NCBI GenBank assembly: GCA_947627215.1
Contig: CANQVD010000012.1
Location: 1 to 64,000 of the forward strand
Direction: 5' to 3'
Origin: an uncultured Eisenbergiella sp.
GTDB lineage: Bacteria; Bacillota; Clostridia; Lachnospirales; Lachnospiraceae
DNA: 64,000 nt
Shown here: positions 45,897 to 58,200 of the stretch, piece by piece
Layout of the letters: every line of letters begins with the position of its first letter
How positions within the stretch are numbered: the first letter of the stretch is position 1
Notes under the pieces: model-generated
Told to the model about the DNA's origin: nothing
Seen by the model: the letters and a program-made list of their open reading frames with translations, nothing else
Database searches by the model: none
Made by a program: the position numbers and the translations under genes

Positions 45897-47426
45897 ATGC
45901 TTTTCAATTCCCATATTTTCATTTTTGTGTTTCTGCCGCTGACGCTGGCAGGCTGGTATTTTTTCAATTACAGAAAGCGTTACCGTCTGGCACAGGGATA
46001 TCTGATCGGGATGTCCCTGTGGTTTTATGCGTATTTTGACGTGCGGTATCTGTGGTCCCTCGCGGCGAGCTGCCTGGTCGGCTATGTTCTGTGCGCGCTG
46101 TGCAAAAAGGGACGAAAAGGCGGAAAACGGCTCCTGATCGCGGCGGGCTGCGTCTTTCATCTGGGGATGCTGGGATATTTCAAATATGCCAACTTCTTTC
46201 TGGAAAACGCGTGCGCGGTTCTCGGCAGGGACTTCACGCCGCTTCAGATCCTCCTTCCGGTGGGCATCAGCTTTTATACGTTCCAGCAGCTCGCGTATTT
46301 TCTGGACTGCGCGAGGGGGGAGACGGAGGTCTGCTCCTTTTTGGACTATGCCGCGTTTCTCGTCTATTTTCCCCAGCTTCTGCAGGGGCCGATTCTGCTG
46401 CATGGGGAGCTGATCGGTCAGTTTCATGAGGAATCCCGAAGACATTTTGACGCGGAACGCGTCGCCGGGGGCATCGTGCGCTTCGTTCTCGGCCTCTCCA
46501 AAAAGGCGCTGCTGGCGGATACGCTGGGGAAGGCCGTAAATTTCGGTTATGAAAATATCGCTTCGCTGGACAGCCCTTCCGCCGTTTTTCTGGCGGCGGG
46601 ATACATGATCGAGCTGTATTTCGATTTCAGCGGCTACTGCGATATGGCCGTGGGGCTGGGAAAAATGTTCGGCATCGAGATCGCCGAAAATTTCGACGCG
46701 CCGTTCAAATCCGCCTCCGTAAAGGAATTCTGGCGCAGATGGCACATGACGCTGGGCCGTTTTTTCACAAAATATGTGTATATCCCGCTGGGGGGCAGCA
46801 GAAAGGGAAGGCTCCGGACGGTGTGCAATACGATGCTCGTCTTTCTGCTCTCCGGGCTCTGGCACGGGGCGAGCTGGAATTTCGTGTTCTGGGGATTTCT
46901 GCACGGCATAGGGGTGACGGTTTCCGCGCTGAGAAGGAAGAAGATCGCCGCGAAGCCTTCCGCGAACGCGTCCGGCACTGCCGCGGGCGGGCCGGACAGG
47001 ACCGGCGGCCTTTGCGGTCTGTGCCGTCTCCCACGGCAGATATTCACCTTCGCCTACGTCACGCTGACCTTCGTTTTCTTCCGGGCGTCCACCCTTTCGC
47101 AGGGTTTTGCCGTGATCGGGAAAATATTCCGGTTCCGATGGAACGGCTTTCTGTTCCGGATGGCGGAGGCGCTGGACATTACGGAGCTGTACGCGGTGAC
47201 AAAAGCGCTGGATATGGCCGCGCCGTCCCTGCTGCCCTGGGCGAATCTGGGACTGTTCCTCCTGTTTTTCCTTCTCTGCGGCGTTCTGCTGACCGCGGAA
47301 AAGGCGTCCGTTCCGGCGGGAAAAAGGAAGCTCTCTCTGGCCCGGACGGCCGCGCTGGCCATTCTGTTCGTCTGGTCGGTGCTTTCTCTGTCCGGCGTCA
47401 GCACGTTTTTGTATTTCACCTTTTAG
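45897..47426 (+). CDS. MBOAT family membrane O-acyltransferase
   Basis: 509 residues with about ten to twelve membrane helices. The conserved segments are QLLQGPILLHGE, YFDFSGYCDMAVGLGKMFGI, FWRRWHMTLGRFF and the catalytic His323 in LSGLWHGASWNFVFWGFLHG. This is the AlgI/DltB/PatA type, which transfers acetyl or other acyl groups across the membrane onto cell-surface polymers. The next gene encodes the expected extracytoplasmic partner. Ribosome binding site weak (ACAGG). Confidence 0.92.
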   Translation: MLFNSHIFIFVFLPLTLAGWYFFNYRKRYRLAQGYLIGMSLWFYAYFDVRYLWSLAASCLVGYVLCALCKKGRKGGKRLLIAAGCVFHLGMLGYFKYANFFLENACAVLGRDFTPLQILLPVGISFYTFQQLAYFLDCARGETEVCSFLDYAAFLVYFPQLLQGPILLHGELIGQFHEESRRHFDAERVAGGIVRFVLGLSKKALLADTLGKAVNFGYENIASLDSPSAVFLAAGYMIELYFDFSGYCDMAVGLGKMFGIEIAENFDAPFKSASVKEFWRRWHMTLGRFFTKYVYIPLGGSRKGRLRTVCNTMLVFLLSGLWHGASWNFVFWGFLHGIGVTVSALRRKKIAAKPSANASGTAAGGPDRTGGLCGLCRLPRQIFTFAYVTLTFVFFRASTLSQGFAVIGKIFRFRWNGFLFRMAEALDITELYAVTKALDMAAPSLLPWANLGLFLLFFLLCGVLLTAEKASVPAGKRKLSLARTAALAILFVWSVLSLSGVSTFLYFTF

Positions 47427-47460
47427 AAGGCTTTGCGTTTCCGGTTGAAAAGGAGATCTC

Positions 47461-48528
47461 ATGGGAAAAAATTCCTGTTTCAGGTTCATACGGAATTTTC
47501 TGATCCTTTCCGCCCTTCTTCTGTTTCTGGCGGCGGCGCTGGTGGCCGTTTTCGATCCGTTCTATCATTACCACGGGCCGGTGCCCGGCCTGAAGGCGGT
47601 GGTGACCAAATCCGAATATCAGTGCATCGGCACGATCCGCAACTTTTCCTATGACAGCGTGCTGTGCGGCTCCTCCACGGCGGAGAATTACAACAACGGC
47701 TGGTTCGACGAGCTGTTCGGCGCCAGAACGGTGAAGGCCATCAAAAGCTCCGGCACCACGGCCGACCTCGGGTTTTATCTGGAGGAGGCGTTCGCTTCCC
47801 ATGAAGTGAAAAACGTGTTCTACAGCCTGGATCTGTTCGCGCTGGACGGCGACCCGGACGCGAATTTTGTCAACGATTCCATGCCGTTGTATCTGTATGA
47901 CAGAAATCCGCTGAACGATGTGAAGTATCTCTGGAACCGGGATGTGATCTTCGAGGATATTCCGTACCTGCTGGCGATGAGTCTGGCCGGTTATGACGAA
48001 GGCAGCTCCTATAACTGGTGGCAGTATAAGACCTTTTCAAGGGAGGAAACGCTGTCCCATTATGACCGCCCGGAGGAGGTTCTGGCTCCGCTTCCGGAAG
48101 CGGAATACGCCGGGCGCATAGACGGCAACCTGGCGCATCTGGAGGAGCTGGTAAAGGAGCACCCGGATACGGACTTTTATTTTCTCCTGCCGCCCTATTC
48201 CGTGCTCTGGTGGGACGGCATGTACCGGAACGGCCGGATGGAGGAATATCTGTATGCCCGCCGTCAGGTGGCGGAGGGATTGCTCCCCTTTGAAAATGTG
48301 AGGATTCTGGATTTTCAGAGCGACGAGAACATCGTCCTGGAGCTGGACAACTATATGGATCCGATCCATTTCAGCGCGTACATCAATCATCTGATGGCCC
48401 GGGAGGCGGCCGATCCGGACAGCCCGTATCTGATCACGCGGCAGAACCGGGAGGAGGCGCTGGCCCGGATGGAGGCGCTGGCACAGAGGATCGCGGCGGG
48501 AGAAGCGGACGCGGTCCTGGGGGAATGA
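47461..48528 (+). CDS. Membrane-anchored SGNH/AlgX-DltD-like partner of the MBOAT protein
   Basis: 355 residues; one N-terminal anchor (about 12-32) and an external domain. Candidate catalytic elements: Ser71/Ser72 in LCGSSTAENY and Asp300-x-x-His303 in DPIHFS, the Ser-Asp-His arrangement of SGNH hydrolases or acyltransferases. TDFYFLLPPYSVLWW is a core strand. It lies 34 bp after the MBOAT gene with AAAAGGAG upstream. The pair probably O-acylates a surface polysaccharide or teichoic-acid-like polymer; neither acyl donor nor target is evident. Confidence 0.8.
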   Translation: MGKNSCFRFIRNFLILSALLLFLAAALVAVFDPFYHYHGPVPGLKAVVTKSEYQCIGTIRNFSYDSVLCGSSTAENYNNGWFDELFGARTVKAIKSSGTTADLGFYLEEAFASHEVKNVFYSLDLFALDGDPDANFVNDSMPLYLYDRNPLNDVKYLWNRDVIFEDIPYLLAMSLAGYDEGSSYNWWQYKTFSREETLSHYDRPEEVLAPLPEAEYAGRIDGNLAHLEELVKEHPDTDFYFLLPPYSVLWWDGMYRNGRMEEYLYARRQVAEGLLPFENVRILDFQSDENIVLELDNYMDPIHFSAYINHLMAREAADPDSPYLITRQNREEALARMEALAQRIAAGEADAVLGE

Positions 48529-48591
48529 AAGACGGCCGGTCGAAAAAGGAAATTCCGCTTTGAAAGACGGCGGAGAAAGTTTTTTCTCATG

Positions 48592-51730
<3,139 letters not shown>

Positions 51731-51760
51731 CGGCGGCAGCGGACGGTTTTCGGTAAAGCG

Positions 51761-51942
51761 CCCCAGGCCGCGCCTCCCGGCGCGCCTGTGCATTCCTTTT
51801 CCGGACACGCTCGCGCTCGGAGAAAAACGCAGCGGTTCTAAACTCGGCGGCGTCCTGACGGACTTGCCTCGTTAAGAACCGGCGTTTTTCTACGGTCCGG
51901 GAAAATGGAATGCACAGGCGCGCCGGGAGGCGCGGCCTGGGG
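51761..51942. repeat. Long nested palindromic element
   Basis: The outer arms are a perfect 36-bp inverted repeat (51761-51796 and 51907-51942; outer end CCCCAGGCCGCGCCTCCCGG). Inside, CCGGAC pairs with GTCCGG, and AGAAAAACGC-AG-CGGTTCTAA (51821-51842) pairs with TTAAGAACCGGCGTTTTTCT (51872-51891). The whole 182 bp can fold into one long hairpin, followed by GTTTTTGG. It lies 30 bp after the lacZ stop. It may terminate lacZ transcription, or be a non-coding mobile palindrome (MITE or REP type). Confidence 0.85.
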
Positions 51943-52008
51943 GTTTTTGGTTTCGGAAATGTTCGCGCTCGGAGAAAATGCGGCGGTTCTAAATTCAGCG
52001 GCGTCCTG
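51811..52008 (+). repeat. Direct repeat of about 47 bp
   Basis: Positions 51811-51857 and 51963-52008 are near copies (both begin TCGCGCTCGGAGAAAA and end GGCGGCGTCCTG or GCGGCGTCCTGG), differing at about six positions. The first copy lies inside the palindrome, the second just outside. This suggests a repeat unit that has been duplicated or inserted in tandem. Confidence 0.75.
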
Positions 52009-52043
52009 GCTTTTTTCGGCAGTAATTTGTCACAAATCAGTTG

Positions 52044-52076
52044 CCGTTGTTGATAGAAATTCAACAACGGTAATTT
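52044..52076 (+). terminator. Hairpin terminator after the repeat element
   Basis: CCGTTGTTGA (52044-52053) pairs perfectly with TCAACAACGG (52061-52070), followed on the plus strand by TAATTTTTTA. It ends plus-strand read-through from lacZ and also lies just past the stop of the minus-strand regulator at 52102. Confidence 0.75.
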
Positions 52077-52101
52077 TTTATTCATTGCTTTTCTGGGAAA
52101 C

Positions 52102-53394
52102 TTAAAGCATATATTTTTTGCTTTCGCCTCTGCCAACAACTTTAATCAGCCCGAGATCCCGCATTTGCTTTGCAACGGTAAATGTGCGTGTTTTTTTCAA
52201 TCCGAGCAGGTCGCTGATCTCTTTTTCGCTGATTTGTCCGTTTGTTTTGATATAATCAAGCACTTTTTTCATTTGCGGAGTAACCGCCGGTATGTTCCCA
52301 GACTCTGCCGCAGGAACAGCATTCATATTCGGCAAAATAATTTTGAATGTATTGGAGGTCACTTCGATCTGCGGCTGCTTCGGGCAATCGGCATACAGAC
52401 TGAATATTCTGCGAATGCCGGTGCCGTAACTTTCAATCAGACGCAGACGATGGAACACCTCAGCGAGATTCCTGTTTCTCGGCTGAGAAATACCGGAACG
52501 AATATCGTCGGGAGAAAGGCCGGGAAGAAGACCGCCGAGCGAAATGAACTCCATTTTATGGTCGGTGACATTGATTATGATACTGCCGCTGAAACTGTAA
52601 TCGCGGTGGACGATCGCATTCAATAATGCTTCGCGGATCGCTTCTTCGGGATAGTCCTGCTTATCCGTTCGCACGACACCTTTGATTACGGAAACCGTCT
52701 TATTGCAAAGTGCCAGATAGTTTACAGAGTCTTCGAATTGCTTAAATATCGAACCTGCGAACTCCCTGCTGTCCCGGAACACGGTACAGGCATCGTCGCT
52801 GAACACGGCAATTTTTATTGTGTGCGCACACTGGTCAGAGATGAGTAAGGCAAGGTTGGTATAAATTCCGTTTTTCTTTTGCGTAATACCGAGAGACCTA
52901 TATTTCCCCGAGTTGAATTCCACACCATAAAGATTGAAGACTCTTTGAGCCGCTTCAAAGGTCAACTCCTGCTCAAGCGAACGGTTCTCTTCGAAAGTAT
53001 CGCCGTCGTTCTCCTTGATCATCTGACGGATCTGCTCGTGGGAAACGGGAACACTGGACGTGCCTTGACGTACATAAACACCGCTCGGTTTCAAACCTTT
53101 CCTCCTGAGATAATAGGGCTTGTTCGTACCTTCACTTACAGCAATACGTACCACCTTGTTATCCTGCACCGTGAAGCGTACAAACATGGTAACATCCGGC
53201 ATGATTGCATCGCGAATGCCGTTCGTAATACGCGTATATTCTTTATCAACATCGGTCAATCCGACAGCATTTCCATCGTTATCTATTCCAATATATACAA
53301 CGCCTCCATCCGTATTGGCAAAAGCTATAACTTCTTTATAGATTTCCTCGGTAAACTGAGACTTAAATTCAATATTCTCGGTTTCAAAATTCAT
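52102..53394 (-). CDS. AlbA_2 (Schlafen-type) ATP-binding transcriptional regulator
   Basis: 430 residues; ATG at 53394 with GGAGG upstream. The N-terminal AlbA_2 domain (6-120) has ENIEFKSQFTEEIYKEVIAF and ANTDGGVVYIGIDNDGNAVG. The middle-to-C-terminal HATPase-like domain has EAIREALLNAIVHRDYSFSG and IESYGTGIRRIFSLY. The end is a winged helix (375-430, MKKVLDYIKTNGQISEKEIS). Such proteins are annotated as regulators or helicase-related; the physiological role is mostly unknown. AT-richer than its neighbours (Ile, Asn and Lys rich), so possibly acquired. Three repeated boxes lie upstream. Confidence 0.85.
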   Translation of the reverse strand: MNFETENIEFKSQFTEEIYKEVIAFANTDGGVVYIGIDNDGNAVGLTDVDKEYTRITNGIRDAIMPDVTMFVRFTVQDNKVVRIAVSEGTNKPYYLRRKGLKPSGVYVRQGTSSVPVSHEQIRQMIKENDGDTFEENRSLEQELTFEAAQRVFNLYGVEFNSGKYRSLGITQKKNGIYTNLALLISDQCAHTIKIAVFSDDACTVFRDSREFAGSIFKQFEDSVNYLALCNKTVSVIKGVVRTDKQDYPEEAIREALLNAIVHRDYSFSGSIIINVTDHKMEFISLGGLLPGLSPDDIRSGISQPRNRNLAEVFHRLRLIESYGTGIRRIFSLYADCPKQPQIEVTSNTFKIILPNMNAVPAAESGNIPAVTPQMKKVLDYIKTNGQISEKEISDLLGLKKTRTFTVAKQMRDLGLIKVVGRGESKKYML

Positions 53395-53424
53395 TGAAGC
53401 GCCTCCTGCAATAGTTCTAACTAT

Positions 53425-53452
53425 ATTATACTCACAAAATTCACTATGTCAA
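53425..53452 (-). promoter_or_regulatory. Promoter of the AlbA_2 regulator gene
   Basis: On the minus strand, TTGACA (53447-53452), 16 bp, TATAAT (53425-53430): both hexamers are perfect. The leader is about 25 nt. Confidence 0.85.
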
Positions 53453-53485
53453 TCGCGAATAGCGAATTTACGGTGAATTTTACAG

Positions 53486-53533
53486 TGAATATTCGCCAGG
53501 ATGAACGAATATTCGGGCTGCGGCGAATATTCT
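53486..53533. promoter_or_regulatory. Three GAATATTCG boxes upstream of the AlbA_2 gene
   Basis: TGAATATTCG (53486-53495), CGAATATTCG (53506-53515, a perfect palindrome) and CGAATATTCT (53524-53533), spaced 20 and 18 bp, roughly two helical turns. Partial GCGAAT/GTGAAT copies continue toward the promoter. They look like operator sites for the AlbA_2 regulator or another factor. The rest of 53534-53790 shows no gene. Confidence 0.65.
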
Positions 53534-53790
53534 CTATTACACGAGGGTGTCCCCAAAGTCTGTTCTGTTTCCACTGCTCTTTGTGAACGCAGTTCCAGTC
53601 CTTTTTCGGAACAAAGGTTCTCATTCGCTTTTCTCTTCCGTTCATTCAGCCCGTGCGATATCCGGCGTGTCCCGCGCTTTCAAAACATGATGCATTGTAT
53701 CCATAAGCGGCAGGCATGCCGGAATTCCCCAAAAAAAGTCAAAAATGCGGATAAATTCAGCCATTTCCACGAGAAAGGGACAAAAATAGC

Positions 53791-53818
53791 TTGACTTTTT
53801 TTGACGAAACCTTATAAT
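53791..53818 (+). promoter_or_regulatory. Promoter of the opp operon
   Basis: TTGACT (53791-53796), 16 bp, TATAAT (53813-53818). The transcript would carry a leader of about 310 nt before the ATG at 54134. Confidence 0.7.
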
Positions 53819-53824
53819 TATAAT

Positions 53825-54133
53825 TCAGTGGAGTAGAATATCACTTTGACGCGGTGAAGAATCAAAGCGGAGGCAAAGCAAAAGTGGAGCGGGATCGGCA
53901 GGAATCCGGTCCGAATCTGCGTGCGGAGAGAGCTTCGCCGGGGCATCCTGTACATCTGTACATATTTTTTATACTTGCAGGATGCGCTTTATCGTGACTT
54001 TAGCCTTATGGATATCGTCTTTGGAAGGTCTGCAAAGCTTTGGAGTAAGGGGAACAGAGCGGAACGGAGTGGGAAGAAGAAGGATTTTCAGAAGGTTAAA
54101 GATAAATATTCATTTCGAAAAGGAGGAGAAAAT
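53825..54133 (+). other. Long structured leader of the opp operon
   Basis: There is no convincing gene with a ribosome binding site here. Pairings seen: CTTTGA (53842-53847) with TCAAAG downstream, and GCATCCTG (53943-53950) with CAGGATGC (53978-53985), whose loop contains a T-rich tract. The leader ends in AAGGAGGAG. It does not match a riboswitch class I know. Confidence 0.45.
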
Positions 54134-56440
54134 ATGAAAAAGAAATGGATAGCATTGCTGCTGACGGCGGCCATGGTATTCACTCTGGCGGCCTGCGGCA
54201 GCAATACGCAGACTCCCAGCGCAGAATCCCAGGCTCCTGCTGAGACGCAGGCGGCCAAAGAAGAATCAGCAGCCGAAACGACAGCGCCTGAAAGTGAAGC
54301 GGCTACCGAAGCGGCCGATTCCGCTGATGCTGACACGCCCATGGCGGAGCTGAACAAGCAGGCCGATATCGATGTAGCTGCTCATGAGGCCGAATCCGAC
54401 GAGATCTACGACGAGGTGTTCGGCGAGTATGAAACGGCTTACGATGAGGCCCTTGCGGAGACAAACGTCAGCCTGCGTCTGGCCAAGATGGCCATCGCCG
54501 AGGCGAAGTTCCTGGAAGCGGGCGCCGTCACCCCTTATGTGAATGACGCCGGCAACTATGCGATCAGCAAGATCATCCCTCATACCGTTCCCGCTGTGGA
54601 ATGGGGCTTTGACGGTGAGACCCGCGCCTACAGCGGCCTGCTCATTGCCGACCGTCTGCTGACGCCTGAGGAGCGTACCGAGGTCACCAGCAAGTGGAGC
54701 GAGCTGAAGGGCACCGGCACCTGGCTCGACTGGGCGAGACAGTGGGCTGCCGACAACGGCATCACCCTGGCCGACAGCTATACCCTTGCTTCTGACACCA
54801 ACGACGAGCCTACCACCTGGGATTACCTGTCTTCCTCCAAGACGGCGGACGGCAAGACCCTTTCCGCTACCTGGGACGGCCTGCTGCGCTATGACGCGGA
54901 GAACATTCAGCAGCCCGCTCTGGCGGAGAGCTATGAGGTTTCCGACGATAGTCTCACCTATACCTTCCACCTTCGCAAGGGTGTGAAGTGGGTTACCTAT
55001 CAGGGTACCGAGGTTGCGGAAGTGAAGGCTGACGACTTTGTAGCCGGTCTGCAGCATGTCGGCGATACCCCTACCGGCGGTCTGTATGCCGTTATTTCCT
55101 GCATCAAGAATCTGCCTGAATACGCCAGCGGTGATATCACTGATTTCTCCGAGGTAGGCGTTAAGGCTCTGGATGACTATACGGTGGAATATACGCTGAG
55201 CGAGCCTGCGCCGTGGTTTTTGTCCGTGGTGGGCTATTCCGCGATGGCGCCTCTGTGCCGCAGCTATTATGAGTCTCAGGGCGGCAAATTCGGTGAAGAG
55301 TTCGATTCCTCTGCTGCTGACTACACCTACGGTTCCGACGCGCAGCACATCGTTTACTGCGGCCCTTACCTGGTGAGCAACTATACTTATCAGAACACGA
55401 TCGTTCTGACCGCGAACCCCACCTACTATGATGCGGATAAGGTTCAGATCAAGACCATTACCATGAAGTACAACGACGGCACGGACGGCCTGTTCAGTTG
55501 GAACAACTTCATGAACGGGACATTCAACGGCGGCATCGGTCTGGGCACCGAGGCCCTGGAACAGGCCAAGGCCACCGCAGTGCCGGACGATCCCGACGGG
55601 GCGAACTATTTTGACAAGTATGCGTATGTGGTTTCCGACAGCGCGACTTCGTTCGTCAACTTTGTGAACCTGCAGCGTTATGCTTATGCGAACTTCAACG
55701 ACGAGACTCAGGTGGTTTCTGAGAAGACCAAGGAGCAGGCGGACCGCAGCCATGCCGCGATGATGAATCAGAATTTCCGTCTGGCTCTGGCTCTTGCCAA
55801 TGACCGCGGTACGGTCAACGCTATCACCAGAGGCGAGGATCTGAAGTATGCCCGTCTGACCAACTCCTATGTGCCCGGCAATTTCATCAGCACCTCGGAG
55901 GAGATCACGGTCGATATCAACGGAACCTCCACCACCTATCCGGTCGGCACCTTCTACGGCGAGATCCTGCAGGCGCAGATCACTGCGGACGGCTATCCGA
56001 TGAAGGTATGGGATCCCAACGGTGCGGATGGGGCCGGATCCAGCCTGGGCTTTGACGGCTGGTATCTGCCTGAAGAAGCTGCCAAGTATCTGGACAAGGC
56101 TGTTGAAGAGCTGGCTGCGGAAGGCGTTGAGATCAGCGAGGAGAATCCGATCTATCTTGATATGCTTTATGACGATTACAGCACCACAGGCTCCGCTGCG
56201 GATCAGGCGCAGAAGCAGATCCTTGAGGAGAACCTGGGAGGCAAGGTCATCATCAACCTGGTGCCCGTTGTATCTTCTGACAATGCCAGCTATGCCGCTT
56301 ACTATGGCGAGTACGGCTATCAGATGAACTATGACTACGGCGGGAATACCGGCTGGGGCCCTGACTACGGCGATGCCCAGACCTATCTGGATACCGTTGT
56401 GGCATACGGCTATATGACCTATGCTCTTGGACTTTGGTGA
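54134..56440 (+). CDS. oppA: Oligopeptide ABC transporter substrate-binding lipoprotein
   Basis: 768 residues; ATG at 54134 behind AGGAGG. The lipoprotein signal has LAAC with Cys21 as the lipid attachment site. A Ser/Ala/Glu/Thr-rich linker (22-75) follows. The SBP_bac_5 domain includes YEVSDDSLTYTFHLRKGVKW and YGYMTYALGLW at the C-terminus. It is longer than ordinary OppA (about 540-600) through an N-terminal segment (75-220). Codon use is biased toward T-ending and frequent codons, consistent with high expression. It captures peptides at the outer membrane face for OppBCDF. Confidence 0.92.
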   Translation: MKKKWIALLLTAAMVFTLAACGSNTQTPSAESQAPAETQAAKEESAAETTAPESEAATEAADSADADTPMAELNKQADIDVAAHEAESDEIYDEVFGEYETAYDEALAETNVSLRLAKMAIAEAKFLEAGAVTPYVNDAGNYAISKIIPHTVPAVEWGFDGETRAYSGLLIADRLLTPEERTEVTSKWSELKGTGTWLDWARQWAADNGITLADSYTLASDTNDEPTTWDYLSSSKTADGKTLSATWDGLLRYDAENIQQPALAESYEVSDDSLTYTFHLRKGVKWVTYQGTEVAEVKADDFVAGLQHVGDTPTGGLYAVISCIKNLPEYASGDITDFSEVGVKALDDYTVEYTLSEPAPWFLSVVGYSAMAPLCRSYYESQGGKFGEEFDSSAADYTYGSDAQHIVYCGPYLVSNYTYQNTIVLTANPTYYDADKVQIKTITMKYNDGTDGLFSWNNFMNGTFNGGIGLGTEALEQAKATAVPDDPDGANYFDKYAYVVSDSATSFVNFVNLQRYAYANFNDETQVVSEKTKEQADRSHAAMMNQNFRLALALANDRGTVNAITRGEDLKYARLTNSYVPGNFISTSEEITVDINGTSTTYPVGTFYGEILQAQITADGYPMKVWDPNGADGAGSSLGFDGWYLPEEAAKYLDKAVEELAAEGVEISEENPIYLDMLYDDYSTTGSAADQAQKQILEENLGGKVIINLVPVVSSDNASYAAYYGEYGYQMNYDYGGNTGWGPDYGDAQTYLDTVVAYGYMTYALGLW

Positions 56441-56491
56441 TCGACCGGAAGGACGTTTGCCCTTCTGTCGGATCTGAATTATGAGTAGCCG

Positions 56492-56521
56492 AAGGGGGCG
56501 GGGATTTTTCTCCGCCCCTTT
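56492..56521 (+). terminator. Partial terminator between oppA and oppB
   Basis: AAGGGGGCGGGGA (56492-56504) pairs imperfectly with TCCGCCCCTT (56511-56520) around a T-rich loop. Such hairpins after a substrate-binding gene commonly protect its mRNA and reduce downstream transcription. Confidence 0.5.
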
Positions 56522-56614
56522 GCGCTAATCTTTACAATCATGAAACCGCTTGTGAGGGGGAAGCTTCGAAGAAGCGGTCCGCTGCGTAAAACCGCGCAAG
56601 AGAGTTGGACGATT

Positions 56615-58195
56615 ATGGGAAAATATGTATTAAAACGGCTGCTGCACGGTCTGGTATCCATCATTCTGGTGGTTTTCATCGTCATGGTACTGGTTTACGG
56701 ACTGATGAACCGTGACCTCGTATTTGCCAAGGACGGAAACTTTGGCAAACAGACCAATAATAACAAACGCACTTATATGCTCCAGCAGTGGGAACTGTTC
56801 GGGTATCTGGACTATGTTCCCTATGCGGATTATATGCTCATGCTCCGGCAGAACGGCGAGATCGATGAAGAGACCCGCGCGGAGGCCGTGAAGCTGGGCC
56901 GGGCGGAGGACGGGAGCAATGATTCGGAGCTCTCTGCCCAGTATATCAAACAATTCACCGACTATTATGAGTCGAAGGGCTATACGGTAGAACGCCTGGG
57001 CGCGGTAGTGTCCCGGAAAAAGGTGGCTGCCGGCGGGCAGCCTGCGCTGTTCGCCTATAAGGATAATTCCCTGCTCGAACGGCTCTGGAAATATTTTACC
57101 GGCCTGATCGATGTGGACAATATCCATACCGTGCCGGAATACAACGACATCGGGAAAAGGGGTCTGACTTTCACGCTCTATGACCCGCTGTACGGCGGAG
57201 AAAAGTTCTCCCCGGCTATCATCGGAAACGGGACGAAGCACAAGTACCTGCTGTACTTTGACAGCCACTTCCCTTACATCCATCAGAATCTGGCAACCAT
57301 CAACCTGGGCGTCAGCTTTTCCGTCAGCCGGGGCGTGGATGTGTTCACCACCATGACCCAGAGTCAGGGCTCCTGGGTGCAGTCCGTGATCACCTATCCG
57401 ACCGGACTCACCGAGCTGAGCGCGGACGATCTGCATACGGCCACCTATATTGAGGGCTCCCGGGATACCAGCGAGATGCTCCAGGCCCGCTTTGCGGATG
57501 ACTATACCAATATCCTGACCGTGAGGGGCAGCTATTCCCGGCTGGGCTATTCCTTTGTCATCGGCATCATCGCCTCCATCGTGACCTATATTCTGGGACT
57601 GCCTCTGGGCGTCCTGATGGCGCGCTTCAAGGAGGGGATTCTGGACAAGGCGGGCACGGTCTATATCATGTTCATTTCCGCGGTCCCGTCCCTGGCCTAT
57701 ATCTTCCTGTTCCGGGGCATCGGCAGCGCGATGGGCATGCCCACCATGTTCGATATGGATAACGTGACGAAGGCCATGTATATCCTGCCCATCGTTTCTC
57801 TGGCGCTTCCTTCCGTAGCCAGCATGATGAAATGGATGCGCCGGTACATGATCGATCAGATGAATTCCGATTATGTGAAGTTCGCCCGTTCCGGCGGTAT
57901 GTCGGAAACGGAGATCTTTTTCAAGCATGTGATGAAGGTGGCAGCCATTCCCATCGTACAGGGCATTCCCGGCACGATCCTGTTTGCCATGACGGGGGCT
58001 CTGATCACGGAGCGGGTCTATCTGGTTCCCGGCGCGGGCGGTCTTTTGATCGATGCCATCAACCAGTACGATAACTCGGTCATCGTGGGCGTGACGCTGT
58101 TTTACGCTGTTCTGTCGGTGCTGTCGCTGATTCTGGGCGATGTGCTGATGGCGACGGTAGATCCCAGGATTTCCTTTACGGAGAAGGCGAGGTGA
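56615..58195 (+). CDS. oppB: Oligopeptide ABC transporter permease, long OppB type
   Basis: 526 residues from ATG 56615 (MGKYVLKRLLHGLVSIILVV). One N-terminal helix (about 10-32) is followed by some 280 mostly extracellular residues, far more than in Escherichia coli OppB (306 residues in all). The permease core with about five helices then begins near 305 (LGYSFVIGIIASIVTYILGL), with the EAA-type loop YVKFARSGGMSETEIFFKHV. The extracellular insert may interact with the enlarged OppA. Stop to oppC start gap is 5 bp. Confidence 0.88.
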   Translation: MGKYVLKRLLHGLVSIILVVFIVMVLVYGLMNRDLVFAKDGNFGKQTNNNKRTYMLQQWELFGYLDYVPYADYMLMLRQNGEIDEETRAEAVKLGRAEDGSNDSELSAQYIKQFTDYYESKGYTVERLGAVVSRKKVAAGGQPALFAYKDNSLLERLWKYFTGLIDVDNIHTVPEYNDIGKRGLTFTLYDPLYGGEKFSPAIIGNGTKHKYLLYFDSHFPYIHQNLATINLGVSFSVSRGVDVFTTMTQSQGSWVQSVITYPTGLTELSADDLHTATYIEGSRDTSEMLQARFADDYTNILTVRGSYSRLGYSFVIGIIASIVTYILGLPLGVLMARFKEGILDKAGTVYIMFISAVPSLAYIFLFRGIGSAMGMPTMFDMDNVTKAMYILPIVSLALPSVASMMKWMRRYMIDQMNSDYVKFARSGGMSETEIFFKHVMKVAAIPIVQGIPGTILFAMTGALITERVYLVPGAGGLLIDAINQYDNSVIVGVTLFYAVLSVLSLILGDVLMATVDPRISFTEKAR

Positions 58196-58200
58196 GCGGT

